Below are positions 47,127 through 56,612 of a stretch of DNA of 64,000 nt, piece by piece. Within the stretch, counting starts at the first letter, position 1, and each line of letters opens with the position of its first letter. Where the stretch lies: assembly GCA_030949385.1 (NCBI GenBank), contig JAUZSP010000005.1, forward strand, positions 39,146 to 103,145, written 5' to 3'. Both the position numbers and the translations under genes were made by a program. This stretch comes from Gammaproteobacteria bacterium (GTDB taxonomy: Bacteria; Pseudomonadota; Gammaproteobacteria; JAUZRS01). Below the pieces are notes generated by a model. That model was not told where the DNA came from. It worked only from the letters and a program-made list of their open reading frames with translations, and did no database searches.

Positions 47127-47441
47127 CTAAGCTTCTGGAGCCAGCAAAATTTTGCCTGCGTCCACTTTTACCGCATAAACCCGCAACGATTCCGTAGCGG
47201 GTTCTTCCATCGGCTCACCGGTACGCACACTGAAGCGACTGCCGTGCAACGTGCAGTGAATCAACTCACCTTTCAAACACCCCAGAGACAACGATGAATC
47301 TTCGTGAGTACAGGTATCATCCACCGCGTGCAAAACACCCTCTACATTAGCGATCAAAATTTTTCGCCCCTGACACTCAACCCGCATGGTTTTTCCAACA
47401 GACAAACGATCCACATCCGCCACAGCAACAAAACTACTCAT
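47127..47441 (-). CDS. Rieske [2Fe-2S] ferredoxin-like protein
   Basis: A 104-residue soluble Rieske protein. The cluster ligands are visible as C-T-H ('DDTCTHEDSSLSLG') and C-x-x-H ('IHCTLHGSRF'). It resembles small ferredoxins of dioxygenase systems or the NirD subunit. No oxygenase or nitrite reductase gene is adjacent, so the partner is unknown. It is convergent with the sodium channel gene, ending at the next base. Confidence 0.9.
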   Translation of the reverse strand: MSSFVAVADVDRLSVGKTMRVECQGRKILIANVEGVLHAVDDTCTHEDSSLSLGCLKGELIHCTLHGSRFSVRTGEPMEEPATESLRVYAVKVDAGKILLAPEA

Positions 47442-47637
47442 GAATTTAATTCCAAATCAACCAAAACGGTTATTGTAACACCGCCAAAACAGCCTCAGAA
47501 AAAAACGAACAAAAAGTAGAAATAGCACTTGATTATATTAAAATCTTCTAATAAACTTCGCGCCATCGTTGCCGATAAGAGAATCAACGAAACAACATCC
47601 GTTTCAATTTTACTCACCATATTTTGGAGATAACCCG

Positions 47638-48216
47638 ATGAAAGCTTTGAAAATTATCGCTGTTGCTGCCTTGTTAACCGCCTCTGCTGCTTCTCAAGCA
47701 TGGTGGGGTCCTTTCAACAACAACAACAACGGTTATAACAACGGCTACAACAACAGCAACGGTTCTGCTAATGGCGCTGGTAACGGTTCTGCTGACTTTG
47801 GTTTCAGCATGAACGCCTCCGCCAAAGGCAACGGCAACTTCGACGGCAACAACAACTACAATGGTGCTAACAACGGCAACGGCTACAACAATGGTAACGG
47901 TTCTGCCAATGGCGCAGGCAATGGTTCTGCTGATTTCGGTTTCAGCATGAACGCCTCTGCTAAAGGCAACGGCAACTTCGATGGCAACAACGGCTACAAC
48001 AACGGTTACGGCTACGCGCCTACCGCTGAGCAAGTTGCTGCACAGCAAAAAGCCGCTGCTGACTACGCAAAACACATGCAAGCCCAGCACAAAGCCATGA
48101 TGGACGCACGCATCGCACATCAGAAAGCCTACCAAGAACGTGTTTCTGCAATGAACACAGCACCTGTCGCAGCCGCTCCTGCTAAAACCGCTGCAACCGC
48201 TCCTGTGGCAAAATAA
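47638..48216 (+). CDS. sulfur globule protein
   Basis: A 192-residue secreted protein with a signal peptide (about 1-21) followed by AWWGPF, the mature start typical of sulfur globule envelope proteins of purple sulfur bacteria and relatives. Two nearly identical segments of about 32 residues ('NGSANGAGNGSADFGFSMNA', then 'SAKGNGNFDGNN') alternate with Asn/Gly/Tyr-rich stretches. The C-terminal part is a charged Ala/Gln/His helix. It would coat periplasmic sulfur globules during sulfide or thiosulfate oxidation. A TTTTGGAG ribosome-binding site and a strong downstream terminator point to a single highly expressed gene. Confidence 0.87.
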   Translation: MKALKIIAVAALLTASAASQAWWGPFNNNNNGYNNGYNNSNGSANGAGNGSADFGFSMNASAKGNGNFDGNNNYNGANNGNGYNNGNGSANGAGNGSADFGFSMNASAKGNGNFDGNNGYNNGYGYAPTAEQVAAQQKAAADYAKHMQAQHKAMMDARIAHQKAYQERVSAMNTAPVAAAPAKTAATAPVAK

Positions 48217-48230
48217 GTTTTACCTTGCTG

Positions 48231-48276
48231 CACAAAAAACCCTGATTGAGCTAAGCTCTCGCAGGGTTTTTTTGTG
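48231..48276 (+). terminator. rho-independent terminator of the sulfur globule gene
   Basis: CACAAAAAACCCTG pairs with CAGGGTTTTTTTGTG around a loop that contains a smaller AGCT hairpin. It carries a run of seven T. Confidence 0.9.
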
Positions 48277-48294
48277 CCTTAAATTAATTGCATT

Positions 48295-49398
48295 CTACGG
48301 CTCGAAACGTTCTCTTCCCGTCGGCTCAAAACGCGCCACCCCGTTCTGCATCAGGCGCAGATCAGAAATATCTTTCATCACCACTTTTCGCGCCCGATTA
48401 ATGCCCCCAATCGGCTCATGGGCCGTCAATGAATGACCCGGATTAAACGAGATGTTTTCACAAAACACCTTCTGTTCATCAGAGGTAAAGTTTTGCTTTG
48501 GAATGCGAATTTGCGCCAGCTTAATCAACGGTGAGATACTCTGATCCCACGCCACCAAGGCGTTCTCCACCGGCATTTTGACCGGATCAATCTGTTCTTG
48601 AATAAAGAAGTTCAAACACGCCGTGCCTTTTGAAAGCTGCGCTTGCATGTTCTCTTCTAAATAATCAGCAGTTAAAGGCTTAGGAACATCACCTTCATTT
48701 TCGGCACAGGTTTGCAAGGCGTAACGCACCGTGGTTTTAAACGCACCATTCACTCGCTCACCTAAACCGTACGCCGTGACACTGTTCCAATTTACGTTCA
48801 AGGGATTTGCATAGGCTTTACTGCCCTGCATGATATTGAAAAACCCTTTTGGATGTGTCAATAAAAACCAAAAAGATCGGCCACTAAAAGTAGCATCAAA
48901 AAAATCGAAGAACTGTTCTGGATTAGCAGCAAAAAAGGCATCGTGACCTAAAAAAAGGAAATCTTGCGTGCTCTGTTCGTCTCCAGGAAAGGCAACACGC
49001 TCACCCGTAACACCGCTCAACTTCATCCCAAGCCCACGAAAATCATCTTCATGGTCATCAGTTAGCTCTTCGACTGAATTAGAAAATCGCATCCAAACAG
49101 GATAACTCGCGTTGGGTCTGAAAATACCCTGTTGATATTTTTTATTCAGATTAGCATTAACAACAAAATCAGCGTGCAAACACCCATTGGACTTAGGATG
49201 AGTGTCACGCAAAAACATCTCATGTTCATATTGCTCTTTTAGATGACCTGCTAACAACTGGCTGATATCCTTAATGGTCTGCTCTTCCCCCGCCTCCATT
49301 TTCTCTTGGCCTAATAATAAAACCGGTGTTTCTGTACATGCCGAAAGCGGCAAAAAAACCACCGCTACAATAGAAAAATATTTCAATAAACGTTTCAT
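48295..49398 (-). CDS. catalase-fold lipoprotein
   Basis: A 367-residue protein with a lipobox (LPLSAC, Cys about 21). The body follows the catalase-related fold: 'RDTHPKSNGCLHADFVV' at the position of the catalytic His region, 'PVWMRFSNS', 'GLGMKLSGV', 'TQDFLFLGHDAFF' and the C-terminal 'FNPGHSLTAHEPIGGINRARKVV'. Proteins of this group bind heme and may be peroxidases; the proximal Tyr region of true catalases is absent, so activity is uncertain. ATG 49398 is preferred to 49404. Confidence 0.82.
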   Translation of the reverse strand: MKRLLKYFSIVAVVFLPLSACTETPVLLLGQEKMEAGEEQTIKDISQLLAGHLKEQYEHEMFLRDTHPKSNGCLHADFVVNANLNKKYQQGIFRPNASYPVWMRFSNSVEELTDDHEDDFRGLGMKLSGVTGERVAFPGDEQSTQDFLFLGHDAFFAANPEQFFDFFDATFSGRSFWFLLTHPKGFFNIMQGSKAYANPLNVNWNSVTAYGLGERVNGAFKTTVRYALQTCAENEGDVPKPLTADYLEENMQAQLSKGTACLNFFIQEQIDPVKMPVENALVAWDQSISPLIKLAQIRIPKQNFTSDEQKVFCENISFNPGHSLTAHEPIGGINRARKVVMKDISDLRLMQNGVARFEPTGRERFEP

Positions 49399-49527
49399 AA
49401 ACACATACCCTCGTCTACCTATTTTTTTGTTTTAACTCCCTAACAGCTTAGTTCTAACACGACTTGATTTCACATGCCAGAGTAAAAAAGGCTCAAATAA
49501 ACGCGGAACAGAGCCAAAAATCTTGCT

Positions 49528-49587
49528 CATCATTCCCGCGAACACTGAAATCATCTTGCTCGTCATTCCCGCGAACGCGGGAATCCA
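49528..49587. repeat. REP-like palindrome, family A (full copy plus partial copy)
   Basis: ATTCCCGC-GAAC-GCGGGAAT with TGG/CGTC flanks at 49561-49587, the same element as 17628-17653 in reverse orientation. A half copy (TCATTCCCGCGAAC) lies at about 49531. It sits downstream of clpB. Confidence 0.75.
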
Positions 49588-49592
49588 TAGGG

Positions 49593-52172
49593 TTATGCCG
49601 CTCGATAAACCAACACCCCATCCTCAAGCGCCACCACAATCACATCCCCCTTGCCAAACTCACCCGCCAAAATCTTCTGCGCCAGCCCGTTTTCCAACTG
49701 CTGCTGAATGGCGCGTTTCAATGGCCGTGCGCCATAAACCGGATCAAAGCCCACCTCCGCCAAACGATCTAATGCCGCTGCGCTGACCTCTAGGCTCATC
49801 TCCCGCTCTTTGAGACGCTCGGACAACTCATCCAATTGAATCCGCGCAATGGCACGAATCTGCTCACGACCCAGTGGTTTAAAGACCACGCTCTCATCAA
49901 GACGGTTGATAAATTCAGGGCGAAAATGCTGTCCAACCACCGCCATTACCGCTGTTTTCATTTCTGACTCTCGCCCCTCTTCAGTCAGACTTTGAATCAA
50001 CTCCGAGCCAAGATTAGAGGTCATGACGATCACCGTATTACGAAAGTCCACCGTGCGCCCTTGACCGTCGGTCAAACGGCCGTCATCCAGCACCTGCAAC
50101 AGAATATTAAACACATCGGGATGGGCTTTTTCAACTTCATCCAAAAGCAGTACCGAATAGGGACGACGACGCACCGCCTCGGTCAAATAACCGCCCTCTT
50201 CATAACCGACGTATCCGGGAGGCGCACCGATGAGACGCGCCACGGAGTGTTTCTCCATAAACTCCGACATATCAATGCGCACCATCGCCTCGTCGCTGTC
50301 AAACAAAAAATCCGCCAAGGCTTTGCTCAGCTCCGTTTTGCCCACCCCCGTTGGCCCCAAAAAGAGAAACGAACCATTAGGACGTTTTGGATCTGACAGA
50401 CCGGCACGAGAGCGACGAATGGCGTTGGAGATCGCCGTGACTGCCTCCGTCTGTCCCACCACGCGCTGCTCCAATTCCGATTCCATACGCAGCAATTTAT
50501 CCCGTTCGCCTTCGAGCATTTTGCTCATCGGGATGCCGGTCCATTTGGCGACGATTTCCGCAATCTCCTCCTCGCCCACACGGTTGCGCAGCAACTGCAT
50601 TTCACTTTGATCCTGATCCGTCTGCGAAGCCTGTTGCAGCCGTTTTTCCAGCTCAGGAATACGGCCGTATTGCAGCTCTGACATGCGGCTCAGATCACCG
50701 GCACGACCGGCCACTTCCAGCTCCAAACGCACCTGTTCCAACTCTTCTTTAATGTGCTGCGCACCGTGTAATAACAATTTTTCCCGCTTCCAGATCGTCT
50801 CCAGTTCAGCGTATTCGGCACTCAAACGATGAATGTCTTCATTAAGTTTTTGCAGGCGTTTTTTAGAGGCCTTATCCGACTCTTTTTTCATCGCTTCGCG
50901 TTCGATTTTAAGCTGGATTAATTTGCGATCCAGCCGATCCATCGCTTCCGGTTTAGAGTCAATCTCCATACGAATACGGCTGGCCGCTTCGTCCATTAAA
51001 TCAATGGCTTTATCGGGCAATTGACGATCCGTGATGTAACGCTGTGACAAGGTAGCCGCCGCAACGAGGGCCGGATCGGTGATGTCCACGCCGTGATGCA
51101 CTTCGTAACGCTCTTTTAAGCCACGCAAAATGGCGATGGTGTCTTCCACATTGGGTTCTTCCACCAGCACTTTTTGAAAACGCCGTTCCAGCGCCGCGTC
51201 TTTTTCGATGTATTGGCGGTATTCATCCAAGGTGGTCGCGCCAATGCAGTGCAGCTCGCCCCGCGCCAGAGCCGGTTTGAGCATGTTGCCCGCATCCATA
51301 GCCCCCTCGCCGCCACCGGCACCCACCATCGTATGCAGCTCGTCGATAAAGAGGATCACCTGCCCCTCTTGTTTGGCCAAATCCTTCAAGACCCCTTTGA
51401 GACGCTCCTCAAACTCACCACGAAACTTAGCGCCCGCAATCAAGGCTCCCATATCCAACGACAACAACCGTTTGCCCTTCAGACCTTCCGGCACTTCGCC
51501 ATTAATAATGCGCTGCGCCAACCCTTCAGCGATGGCGGTTTTCCCCACTCCAGGTTCACCGATCAACACCGGATTGTTTTTCGTCCGCCGCTGCAACACC
51601 TGAATGGCGCGGCGTATCTCCTCATCGCGGCCAATCACCGGATCGAGTTTGCCCTGCTCTGCGCGTTCGGTTAGATCAAGGGTGAATTTTTGCAACGCTT
51701 GGCGCTGCTCTTCGGCATTGGCATCCTTAACCGGTTCGCCACCACGCAACGCCTCAACGCCCTTCTCCAGCGCTGTTTTATCCGCTCCGGCTTTTTTCAG
51801 CAGCGCCGCCAACGCACCGCCCTCCAGCACCGCCAACAGAAACAGCTCACTGGAGATAAAATCATCCCCGCGCCGCTGCGCCAATTTGTCCATCACGTTA
51901 AACAGACGGCTCAGATCATTGGAAATGTGCAAATCACCCGCCGCTCCAGAGACCTGTGGCAGCCGCTGTAAGGCTTGATTTAACTGCGTTTTCAGTAACA
52001 CCAGATCCACCCCAGCACTGCGCAGCAGCGGCAACAGCGTGCCATTTTGCTGCTCCAGCAGCGCCTGCAACAGATGCAGGGGTTCGATAAATTGATGATC
52101 TTGTCCCACCGCCAACGACTGCGCGTCGCTCAGAGCCAGTTGGAAATTATTGGTGAATTTGTCCGCTCTCAT
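49593..52172 (-). CDS. clpB: disaggregase ClpB
   Basis: An 859-residue AAA+ chaperone. It has the N-terminal Clp_N repeat domain (about 1-145), the first AAA module ('[17 protein letters not shown]', '[14 protein letters not shown]'), the long coiled-coil middle domain (about 410-530) and the second AAA module ('[16 protein letters not shown]', '[11 protein letters not shown]', '[10 protein letters not shown]'). It resolves protein aggregates with DnaK. Length and domain order are normal. A heat-shock-type promoter lies upstream. Confidence 0.97.
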   Translation of the reverse strand: MRADKFTNNFQLALSDAQSLAVGQDHQFIEPLHLLQALLEQQNGTLLPLLRSAGVDLVLLKTQLNQALQRLPQVSGAAGDLHISNDLSRLFNVMDKLAQRRGDDFISSELFLLAVLEGGALAALLKKAGADKTALEKGVEALRGGEPVKDANAEEQRQALQKFTLDLTERAEQGKLDPVIGRDEEIRRAIQVLQRRTKNNPVLIGEPGVGKTAIAEGLAQRIINGEVPEGLKGKRLLSLDMGALIAGAKFRGEFEERLKGVLKDLAKQEGQVILFIDELHTMVGAGGGEGAMDAGNMLKPALARGELHCIGATTLDEYRQYIEKDAALERRFQKVLVEEPNVEDTIAILRGLKERYEVHHGVDITDPALVAAATLSQRYITDRQLPDKAIDLMDEAASRIRMEIDSKPEAMDRLDRKLIQLKIEREAMKKESDKASKKRLQKLNEDIHRLSAEYAELETIWKREKLLLHGAQHIKEELEQVRLELEVAGRAGDLSRMSELQYGRIPELEKRLQQASQTDQDQSEMQLLRNRVGEEEIAEIVAKWTGIPMSKMLEGERDKLLRMESELEQRVVGQTEAVTAISNAIRRSRAGLSDPKRPNGSFLFLGPTGVGKTELSKALADFLFDSDEAMVRIDMSEFMEKHSVARLIGAPPGYVGYEEGGYLTEAVRRRPYSVLLLDEVEKAHPDVFNILLQVLDDGRLTDGQGRTVDFRNTVIVMTSNLGSELIQSLTEEGRESEMKTAVMAVVGQHFRPEFINRLDESVVFKPLGREQIRAIARIQLDELSERLKEREMSLEVSAAALDRLAEVGFDPVYGARPLKRAIQQQLENGLAQKILAGEFGKGDVIVVALEDGVLVYRAA

Positions 52173-52211
52173 AATGACATCCTCTTAAATTTTTTTAGTC
52201 TTGTCTTAAGA

Positions 52212-52240
52212 GGTGGGGGGATTGATCAATATTTCAAGAC
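52212..52240 (-). promoter_or_regulatory. predicted sigma-32 heat-shock promoter of clpB
   Basis: On the minus strand: CTTGAA, a 13-base spacer, then CCCCCACC, close to the heat-shock consensus CTTGAA-N13-15-CCCCAT-T. It lies about 40-68 bases upstream of the clpB ATG. Confidence 0.7.
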
Positions 52241-52268
52241 GTAGGTTGGGGTTACCACCCCAACCTAC
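52241..52268. repeat. palindromic repeat, family B
   Basis: GTAGGTTGGGGT-TACC-ACCCCAACCTAC, twelve-base perfect arms. Related copies are at 40149-40172 and a half copy (CACCCCAACCTACA) near 34122-34136, all between genes. Confidence 0.7.
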
Positions 52269-52274
52269 GGCACA

Positions 52275-52355
52275 TCACAACATCGCAGCAGGTGCCAACA
52301 ACATCAAAAACAACACAACACCTGCGCCTAAAACCATATCGGTATTCATCATCAT
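52275..52355 (-). CDS. possible 26-residue membrane peptide
   Basis: Three consecutive ATG codons follow GGAGAG, then a frame of about 26 codons encoding a hydrophobic helix (MVLGAGVVLFLMLLAPAAML). It lies in the clpB-hemL gap. The hydrophobic content and ribosome-binding site support expression, but chance is possible at this length. Confidence 0.35.
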   Translation of the reverse strand: MMMNTDMVLGAGVVLFLMLLAPAAML

Positions 52356-52549
52356 CTCTCCGCGACTGCATTTGATTTTATAAGTATCTTGACACCCCTT
52401 AAGGGTGGTGACGGATGCAGTATGGCAGTCCACCTTCAAAAAAAACTTAAAAGCCCAATAATCACCCTAACCGCATACCTTCCCAAGCCTCAAAATTCCG
52501 GTAGAATCCCCCCCAATTTCCTTTTAAGACAGCAGCGAAGGTCCGCCCT

Positions 52550-53830
52550 ATGAGCAACTCCTCCACCCTCTTCCAAAACGCCACCCGTGTCATCCCTGGC
52601 GGGGTTAACTCCCCTGTACGCGCCTTTAAAGGTGTGGGCGGCGACCCAGTCTATGTGCAACGTGCCGAAGGCGCTTATCTCTACGATGTCGATGGCAAAC
52701 AGTACATTGATTACGTCGGCTCTTGGGGGCCAATGGTCGCTGGACACGCTCATCCTCAGGTAATCGACGCGGTGCAAAAAGCAGCGGTCAATGGCCTCAG
52801 CTTTGGCGCACCCACCGCCATCGAAACCGAGATGGCGGAGAAGGTCTGCGAGTTGATACCCTCGATGGAATTGGTGCGCATGGTCAGCTCCGGCACCGAA
52901 GCCACCATGAGCGCCATCCGCTTGGCACGCGGTTACACCGGACGCGATAAGATCGTCAAATTTGAAGGCTGCTACCACGGCCATGCCGATTCGCTGCTGG
53001 TTAAAGCCGGTTCTGGCGCACTCACCTTAGGCGTACCCAGCTCTCCCGGTGTGCCTGCGGCGCTGGCCAATTTGACTCTAACACTGGAGTACAACAACCT
53101 CGAACAGGTCAAAGATTTACTGGCCGCCGAAGGCGACGAGATCGCCTGTATTATCGTCGAACCCGTTGCAGGCAACATGAACTGCATCCCACCTGTACCC
53201 GGTTTTTTACAGGGGCTGCGTGAGGCCTGTGATCAGCACGGCGTGGTGCTGATTTTTGATGAAGTCATGACCGGTTTTCGCACCGCACTGGGCGGCGCAC
53301 AGAGCGTCTACGGCATCAAACCCGATCTGACCACCCTCGGCAAAGTCATCGGTGGCGGAATGCCCGTCGGTGCTTTTGGTGGCAAACGCGAGATCATGGA
53401 GCAGATCGCGCCTCTCGGCCCTGTTTATCAAGCAGGCACCTTGTCGGGCAATCCGCTGGCGATGGCCGCCGGTCTGGCCACCTTGGAGATCATCTCTGCA
53501 CCCACCTTCTTCACCGACCTGAGCGCCAAAACCAGCCAACTGCTCGACGGCATTCTGGCTGCGGCCAAAAGCGCCAACATCCCCATGACCTGCAACCAAG
53601 TGGGCGGCATGTTCGGCCTCTTTTTCAGCGACGAAACGCAGGTTAGCCGCTTTTCTCACGTCTGTGCCTGCGATGCAGAACGCTTTAAACGCTTCTTCCA
53701 CGGCATGTTAGCCGAAGGCATCTATCTGGCTCCCTCCTCTTTTGAAGCCGGTTTTGTCTCCGCCGCTCATTCAGAAGCGGACATTGAAGCCACCGTCACC
53801 GCTGCTGCTAAAGTATTCGCCACCCTATGA
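52550..53830 (+). CDS. hemL: glutamate-1-semialdehyde 2,1-aminomutase
   Basis: A 426-residue PLP enzyme that converts glutamate-1-semialdehyde to 5-aminolevulinate in the C5 tetrapyrrole route, matching the heavy heme demand of this genome. Conserved segments: '[17 protein letters not shown]', '[16 protein letters not shown]', 'FDEVMTGFR' and the PLP lysine in '[18 protein letters not shown]'. A reasonable ribosome-binding site (GAAGG) precedes the ATG. Its stop overlaps the next gene by four bases. Confidence 0.97.
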   Translation: MSNSSTLFQNATRVIPGGVNSPVRAFKGVGGDPVYVQRAEGAYLYDVDGKQYIDYVGSWGPMVAGHAHPQVIDAVQKAAVNGLSFGAPTAIETEMAEKVCELIPSMELVRMVSSGTEATMSAIRLARGYTGRDKIVKFEGCYHGHADSLLVKAGSGALTLGVPSSPGVPAALANLTLTLEYNNLEQVKDLLAAEGDEIACIIVEPVAGNMNCIPPVPGFLQGLREACDQHGVVLIFDEVMTGFRTALGGAQSVYGIKPDLTTLGKVIGGGMPVGAFGGKREIMEQIAPLGPVYQAGTLSGNPLAMAAGLATLEIISAPTFFTDLSAKTSQLLDGILAAAKSANIPMTCNQVGGMFGLFFSDETQVSRFSHVCACDAERFKRFFHGMLAEGIYLAPSSFEAGFVSAAHSEADIEATVTAAAKVFATL

Positions 53831-54144
53831 AAGAAGAGACCAAAGCGGCGCTGATCGAGCAGCACAAATGGCAGCGATTTATGTACATGATCGCCTTTGC
53901 TTTTGTGCTGCAAACCGGCGGGCTGATTTTAATGGGAATCGTGATTTTTCAATTCATTAAATACCTGCTCAATGGCGAGCCACACACCCGCCTGAGCCAA
54001 TTTAGTGAATCACTGGCAATTTACGTCTACCAAGTGGTGCGTTTTTTGACCTTTGCCAGTGATGACAAACCGTTTCCCTTTGCCTCATGGCCAAGCCAAA
54101 CATCTGCACCGCAGAGCCTAAATATAAATAAGGAAAACTCATGA
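53827..54144 (+). CDS. DUF4389 membrane protein
   Basis: A 105-residue protein with one or two membrane helices (about 19-48). The '[11 protein letters not shown] ... [28 protein letters not shown]' layout matches DUF4389 proteins; their function is unknown. ATGA overlaps link it to hemL upstream and cbbY downstream, so the three are one translationally coupled set. Confidence 0.82.
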   Translation: MKEETKAALIEQHKWQRFMYMIAFAFVLQTGGLILMGIVIFQFIKYLLNGEPHTRLSQFSESLAIYVYQVVRFLTFASDDKPFPFASWPSQTSAPQSLNINKENS

Positions 54145-54902
54145 GTAAATTAAAAGCATTGATTTTTGATGTGGATGGCACCTTAGCCGACACCGAACGA
54201 GACGGCCACCGTGTCGCTTTTAATCTGGCCTTTAAAGAATTAGGCTTAGATTGGTACTGGTCAGAAGAACTCTACGGCCAACTGCTGGCGGTCACGGGCG
54301 GCAAGGAGCGGATGCACCACTATCTGCAAAATTTTAACACCGACTTTCAACACAACGACGTTGATAACCTCATCATCGAAGCCCATAAGGTCAAGACCCG
54401 CCACTACACCGAACTGCTGGCCAAGGGCGGCCTGCCCATGCGCCCTGGAGTAAAACGGCTCATCAACGAGGCACGCGCCGCCGGTCTGCGCTTGGCCATC
54501 TCCACCACCACCACGCCCGCCAACGTCACCGCGCTGCTGACCCACAGCTTAGCAGCGGACTCGATGGATTGGTTTGAGGTCATCGCTGCTGGCGACATCG
54601 TTCCGGCGAAAAAACCCGCCGCCGACATCTACCTCTACGCACTGGAAAAAATGGGGCTGGAAGCAAAAGAGTGTTTGGCCTTTGAGGATTCGGAAAACGG
54701 GATTAAATCCTCGCTGGGAGCCGATCTGAAAACCATCATCACCACCAACGATTACACCCTTGATCACGATTTCAGCGGTGCGGCTTTGATTCTCGATGGT
54801 TTTGGTGAGGCCGACAGCCCCTTCAGCGTTACCAGTGGTGACGTCGGTGATAAAACCTATGTGGATCTTGAGCTGCTGAAAACACTGCACGGCCAATCTT
54901 AA
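54141..54902 (+). CDS. cbbY: CbbY-type HAD phosphatase
   Basis: A 253-residue haloacid dehalogenase-superfamily phosphatase. Motif I is 'IFDVDGTLADTERDGHR', with a helical cap, motif II 'LAISTTTTPAN', Lys in 'IVPAKKPAADIY' and motif III 'CLAFEDSENGI'. The cap sequence and the 'TERDGHRVAFN' start fit CbbY, which removes the Rubisco inhibitor xylulose-1,5-bisphosphate. This supports autotrophy, but Rubisco genes are not in the window. It overlaps the DUF4389 gene by four bases. Confidence 0.88.
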   Translation: MSKLKALIFDVDGTLADTERDGHRVAFNLAFKELGLDWYWSEELYGQLLAVTGGKERMHHYLQNFNTDFQHNDVDNLIIEAHKVKTRHYTELLAKGGLPMRPGVKRLINEARAAGLRLAISTTTTPANVTALLTHSLAADSMDWFEVIAAGDIVPAKKPAADIYLYALEKMGLEAKECLAFEDSENGIKSSLGADLKTIITTNDYTLDHDFSGAALILDGFGEADSPFSVTSGDVGDKTYVDLELLKTLHGQS

Positions 54903-54928
54903 CTCTGGCCTTTTTTGCCTATCTGGTT

Positions 54929-55687
54929 TTGGGCAGCGTTGCCGGTCTGCTGGCAGGGCTGCTCGGGGTCGGCGGCGGCCTGATCATTGTGCCGATGCTG
55001 CTGTGGTTGTTTCAGTGGCAAGGTTTGGAAAGCCCCTATCTGATGCAGTTGGCCGTCGGCACCTCTTTGGCCAGCATTGTGTTTACCTCTCTCGCCTCCG
55101 TTTACGCCCATCATCAACACCGAGCCGTTCTCTGGCCGCAGGTGTTCTCGTTGACTCCGGGGATTTTAGCGGGCGCGCTGCTCGGTGCGCTGCTGGCCGA
55201 TCAACTGGCCTCGGCGCGGCTCACCACGCTGTTTGCGCTGTTTGAACTGCTGGTGGCGGTGCAGATGTTTTGGGGCATGAGCACAACGCAACAACAGCGC
55301 CATCTCTCCCGCACGGCGGTGCATCTGGCAGGGCTGCTGATCGGGGCTTTTTCGGCGTTGATTGGCATCGGCGGTGGTACCTTGACCGTGCCGTTTTTAA
55401 GCGCCATCAATACCCCGATTCGCCATGCGGTGGCCACCTCGGCGGCCTGTGGATTGCCCATTGCGCTCGCGGGCAGTATTGGTTTTGTTGTCATCGGCTG
55501 GGGTAAAAACCTGCCTGAGTCGAGTTGGGGGTATCTCTACCCACCGGCTCTGCTGGGCATTGTTCTATGCAGTGTGCTGTTTGCCCCTCTGGGCGCGAGG
55601 CTGGCTCACCGACTGCCGACACGGGTGTTGAAACGGTTTTTTGCTGGGTTTTTGTTGGTTTTGGGTTTGGGGTTGTTATGGTTTTGA
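54929..55687 (+). CDS. TauE/SafE family sulfite/anion exporter-like protein
   Basis: A polytopic membrane protein of about 250-260 residues with the paired glycine-rich signatures of the family: 'GLLAGLLGVGGGLIIVPML' in the first half and 'GAFSALIGIGGGTLTVPFL' in the second. Family members export sulfite or other organosulfur anions, which fits a sulfur oxidiser. The start is unclear: the frame has no ATG or GTG near its N-terminus. TTG 54929 has no ribosome-binding site, and CTG 54905, three bases after the cbbY stop, would keep the first helix complete. Translation may depend on re-initiation after cbbY. Confidence 0.85.
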   Translation: MGSVAGLLAGLLGVGGGLIIVPMLLWLFQWQGLESPYLMQLAVGTSLASIVFTSLASVYAHHQHRAVLWPQVFSLTPGILAGALLGALLADQLASARLTTLFALFELLVAVQMFWGMSTTQQQRHLSRTAVHLAGLLIGAFSALIGIGGGTLTVPFLSAINTPIRHAVATSAACGLPIALAGSIGFVVIGWGKNLPESSWGYLYPPALLGIVLCSVLFAPLGARLAHRLPTRVLKRFFAGFLLVLGLGLLWF

Positions 55688-55737
55688 GTGTTTAAAAAAC
55701 ACCCCTTGAGTCCTGAAAATTTGACATTTGCCACGAT

Positions 55738-55753
55738 GTAGCTCTTAAGCTAC
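55738..55753. promoter_or_regulatory. palindrome upstream of the toxin-antitoxin genes
   Basis: GTAGCT-CTTA-AGCTAC, ten bases before the toxin ATG and downstream of a TTGACA at 55719-55724. This is a typical place for an antitoxin operator. Confidence 0.5.
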
Positions 55754-55763
55754 AATAACCTTC

Positions 55764-56057
55764 ATGCAATACAAAGTTCAGCGCACAGAAATTTTTGACA
55801 AATGGCTTAAAAAATTAAGAGACCGTCAAGCTGTCTTAGCCATTATTAACCGAATCAACCGTGCTACTGCGGGTAATTTGGGTGATGTTGAACCCGTCGG
55901 TGAAGGCATTAGTGAAATGCATATTTTTATCGGAAAAGGCTACCGGCTGTATTTTTGCACACAAAATAATGAACTCATCATTCTGCTTTGTGGCGGTGAT
56001 AAATCAACACAACCCAAAGACATTCAAAAAGCAAAAATACTGGCCAAAGACCTTTAG
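55764..56057 (+). CDS. RelE/HigB-type toxin (addiction module killer)
   Basis: A 97-residue protein with the RelE-fold pattern of the TIGR02683 killer group: 'FDKWLKKLRDRQAVLAIINRI', 'GDVEPVGEGISEMHIFIGKGYRLYF' split across strands, and 'LLCGGDKSTQPKDIQKAKILA'. It is likely a ribosome-dependent mRNA endonuclease. The antitoxin gene follows nine bases later, giving the toxin-first order of HigBA-like modules. Confidence 0.92.
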   Translation: MQYKVQRTEIFDKWLKKLRDRQAVLAIINRINRATAGNLGDVEPVGEGISEMHIFIGKGYRLYFCTQNNELIILLCGGDKSTQPKDIQKAKILAKDL

Positions 56058-56066
56058 GAGCTAAGC

Positions 56067-56348
56067 ATGACAACGAAAGTATCTGAGTTTAATCCAATGG
56101 ATTATCTTGAGACAGATGAAGAAATTGCACAATATCTTAATGATGCCTATCAAGATGACAATCCAGAGGTTTTTGTGATTGCTCTTGGGCACGTTGCCAA
56201 AGCAAGAGGTGTTGCTGATATTGCTAAAAAATCTGGCCTCAATAGAGAAAGCTTATATAAAGTTTTTTCTGGTAAAGCCAAACCTCAGTGGGCAACCATT
56301 CAGGGTGTGATGAAAGCATTGAATATTAATATCCGCGCTGTTTCTTGA
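56067..56348 (+). CDS. HigA-type antitoxin
   Basis: A 93-residue DNA-binding antitoxin. A helix-turn-helix occupies about 50-88 ('DIAKKSGLNRESLYKVFSG ... ATIQGVMKAL'), and the N-terminal part ('YLETDEEIAQYLNDAY') is the toxin-binding segment of the TIGR02684 antidote family. A TTTAGGAG ribosome-binding site is present. It probably binds the palindrome at 55738-55753 to repress the pair. Confidence 0.92.
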   Translation: MTTKVSEFNPMDYLETDEEIAQYLNDAYQDDNPEVFVIALGHVAKARGVADIAKKSGLNRESLYKVFSGKAKPQWATIQGVMKALNINIRAVS

Positions 56349-56406
56349 TAAAATTCAAACGCATCCATTCACATTATAAATCTCAATCCCCACTCGCTCG
56401 ATATGA

Positions 56407-56604
56407 TCAAGCAAATTCGGTCTGATAGAAGTCTTCTATGACATTCCAAGCCAGTTCGTAGTTGTATTCAAACGCCTGAATTACACCCTGTCTTTCCAGC
56501 TCCGACAGCTCTCGCTCTGCCATCAATGCCACGGCACGATCAAGTTGTTTTATCGTGTTTTGAAAAATACCAAAGCAATGAATCCAACGAACGATTTCTT
56601 TCAT
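56407..56604 (-). pseudogene. truncated HI0074-type nucleotidyltransferase-substrate-binding protein
   Basis: A 65-residue product covering only the first half of the HI0074/HEPN-like family ('LDRAVALMAERELSELERQGVIQAFEYNYELAWNVIEDF', in two helices). Family members are about 130 residues and pair with a MNT nucleotidyltransferase. Here the C-terminal half and the partner gene are missing. It is probably a remnant of a HEPN-MNT toxin-antitoxin system. Confidence 0.65.
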
Positions 56605-56612
56605 AAAGACCT

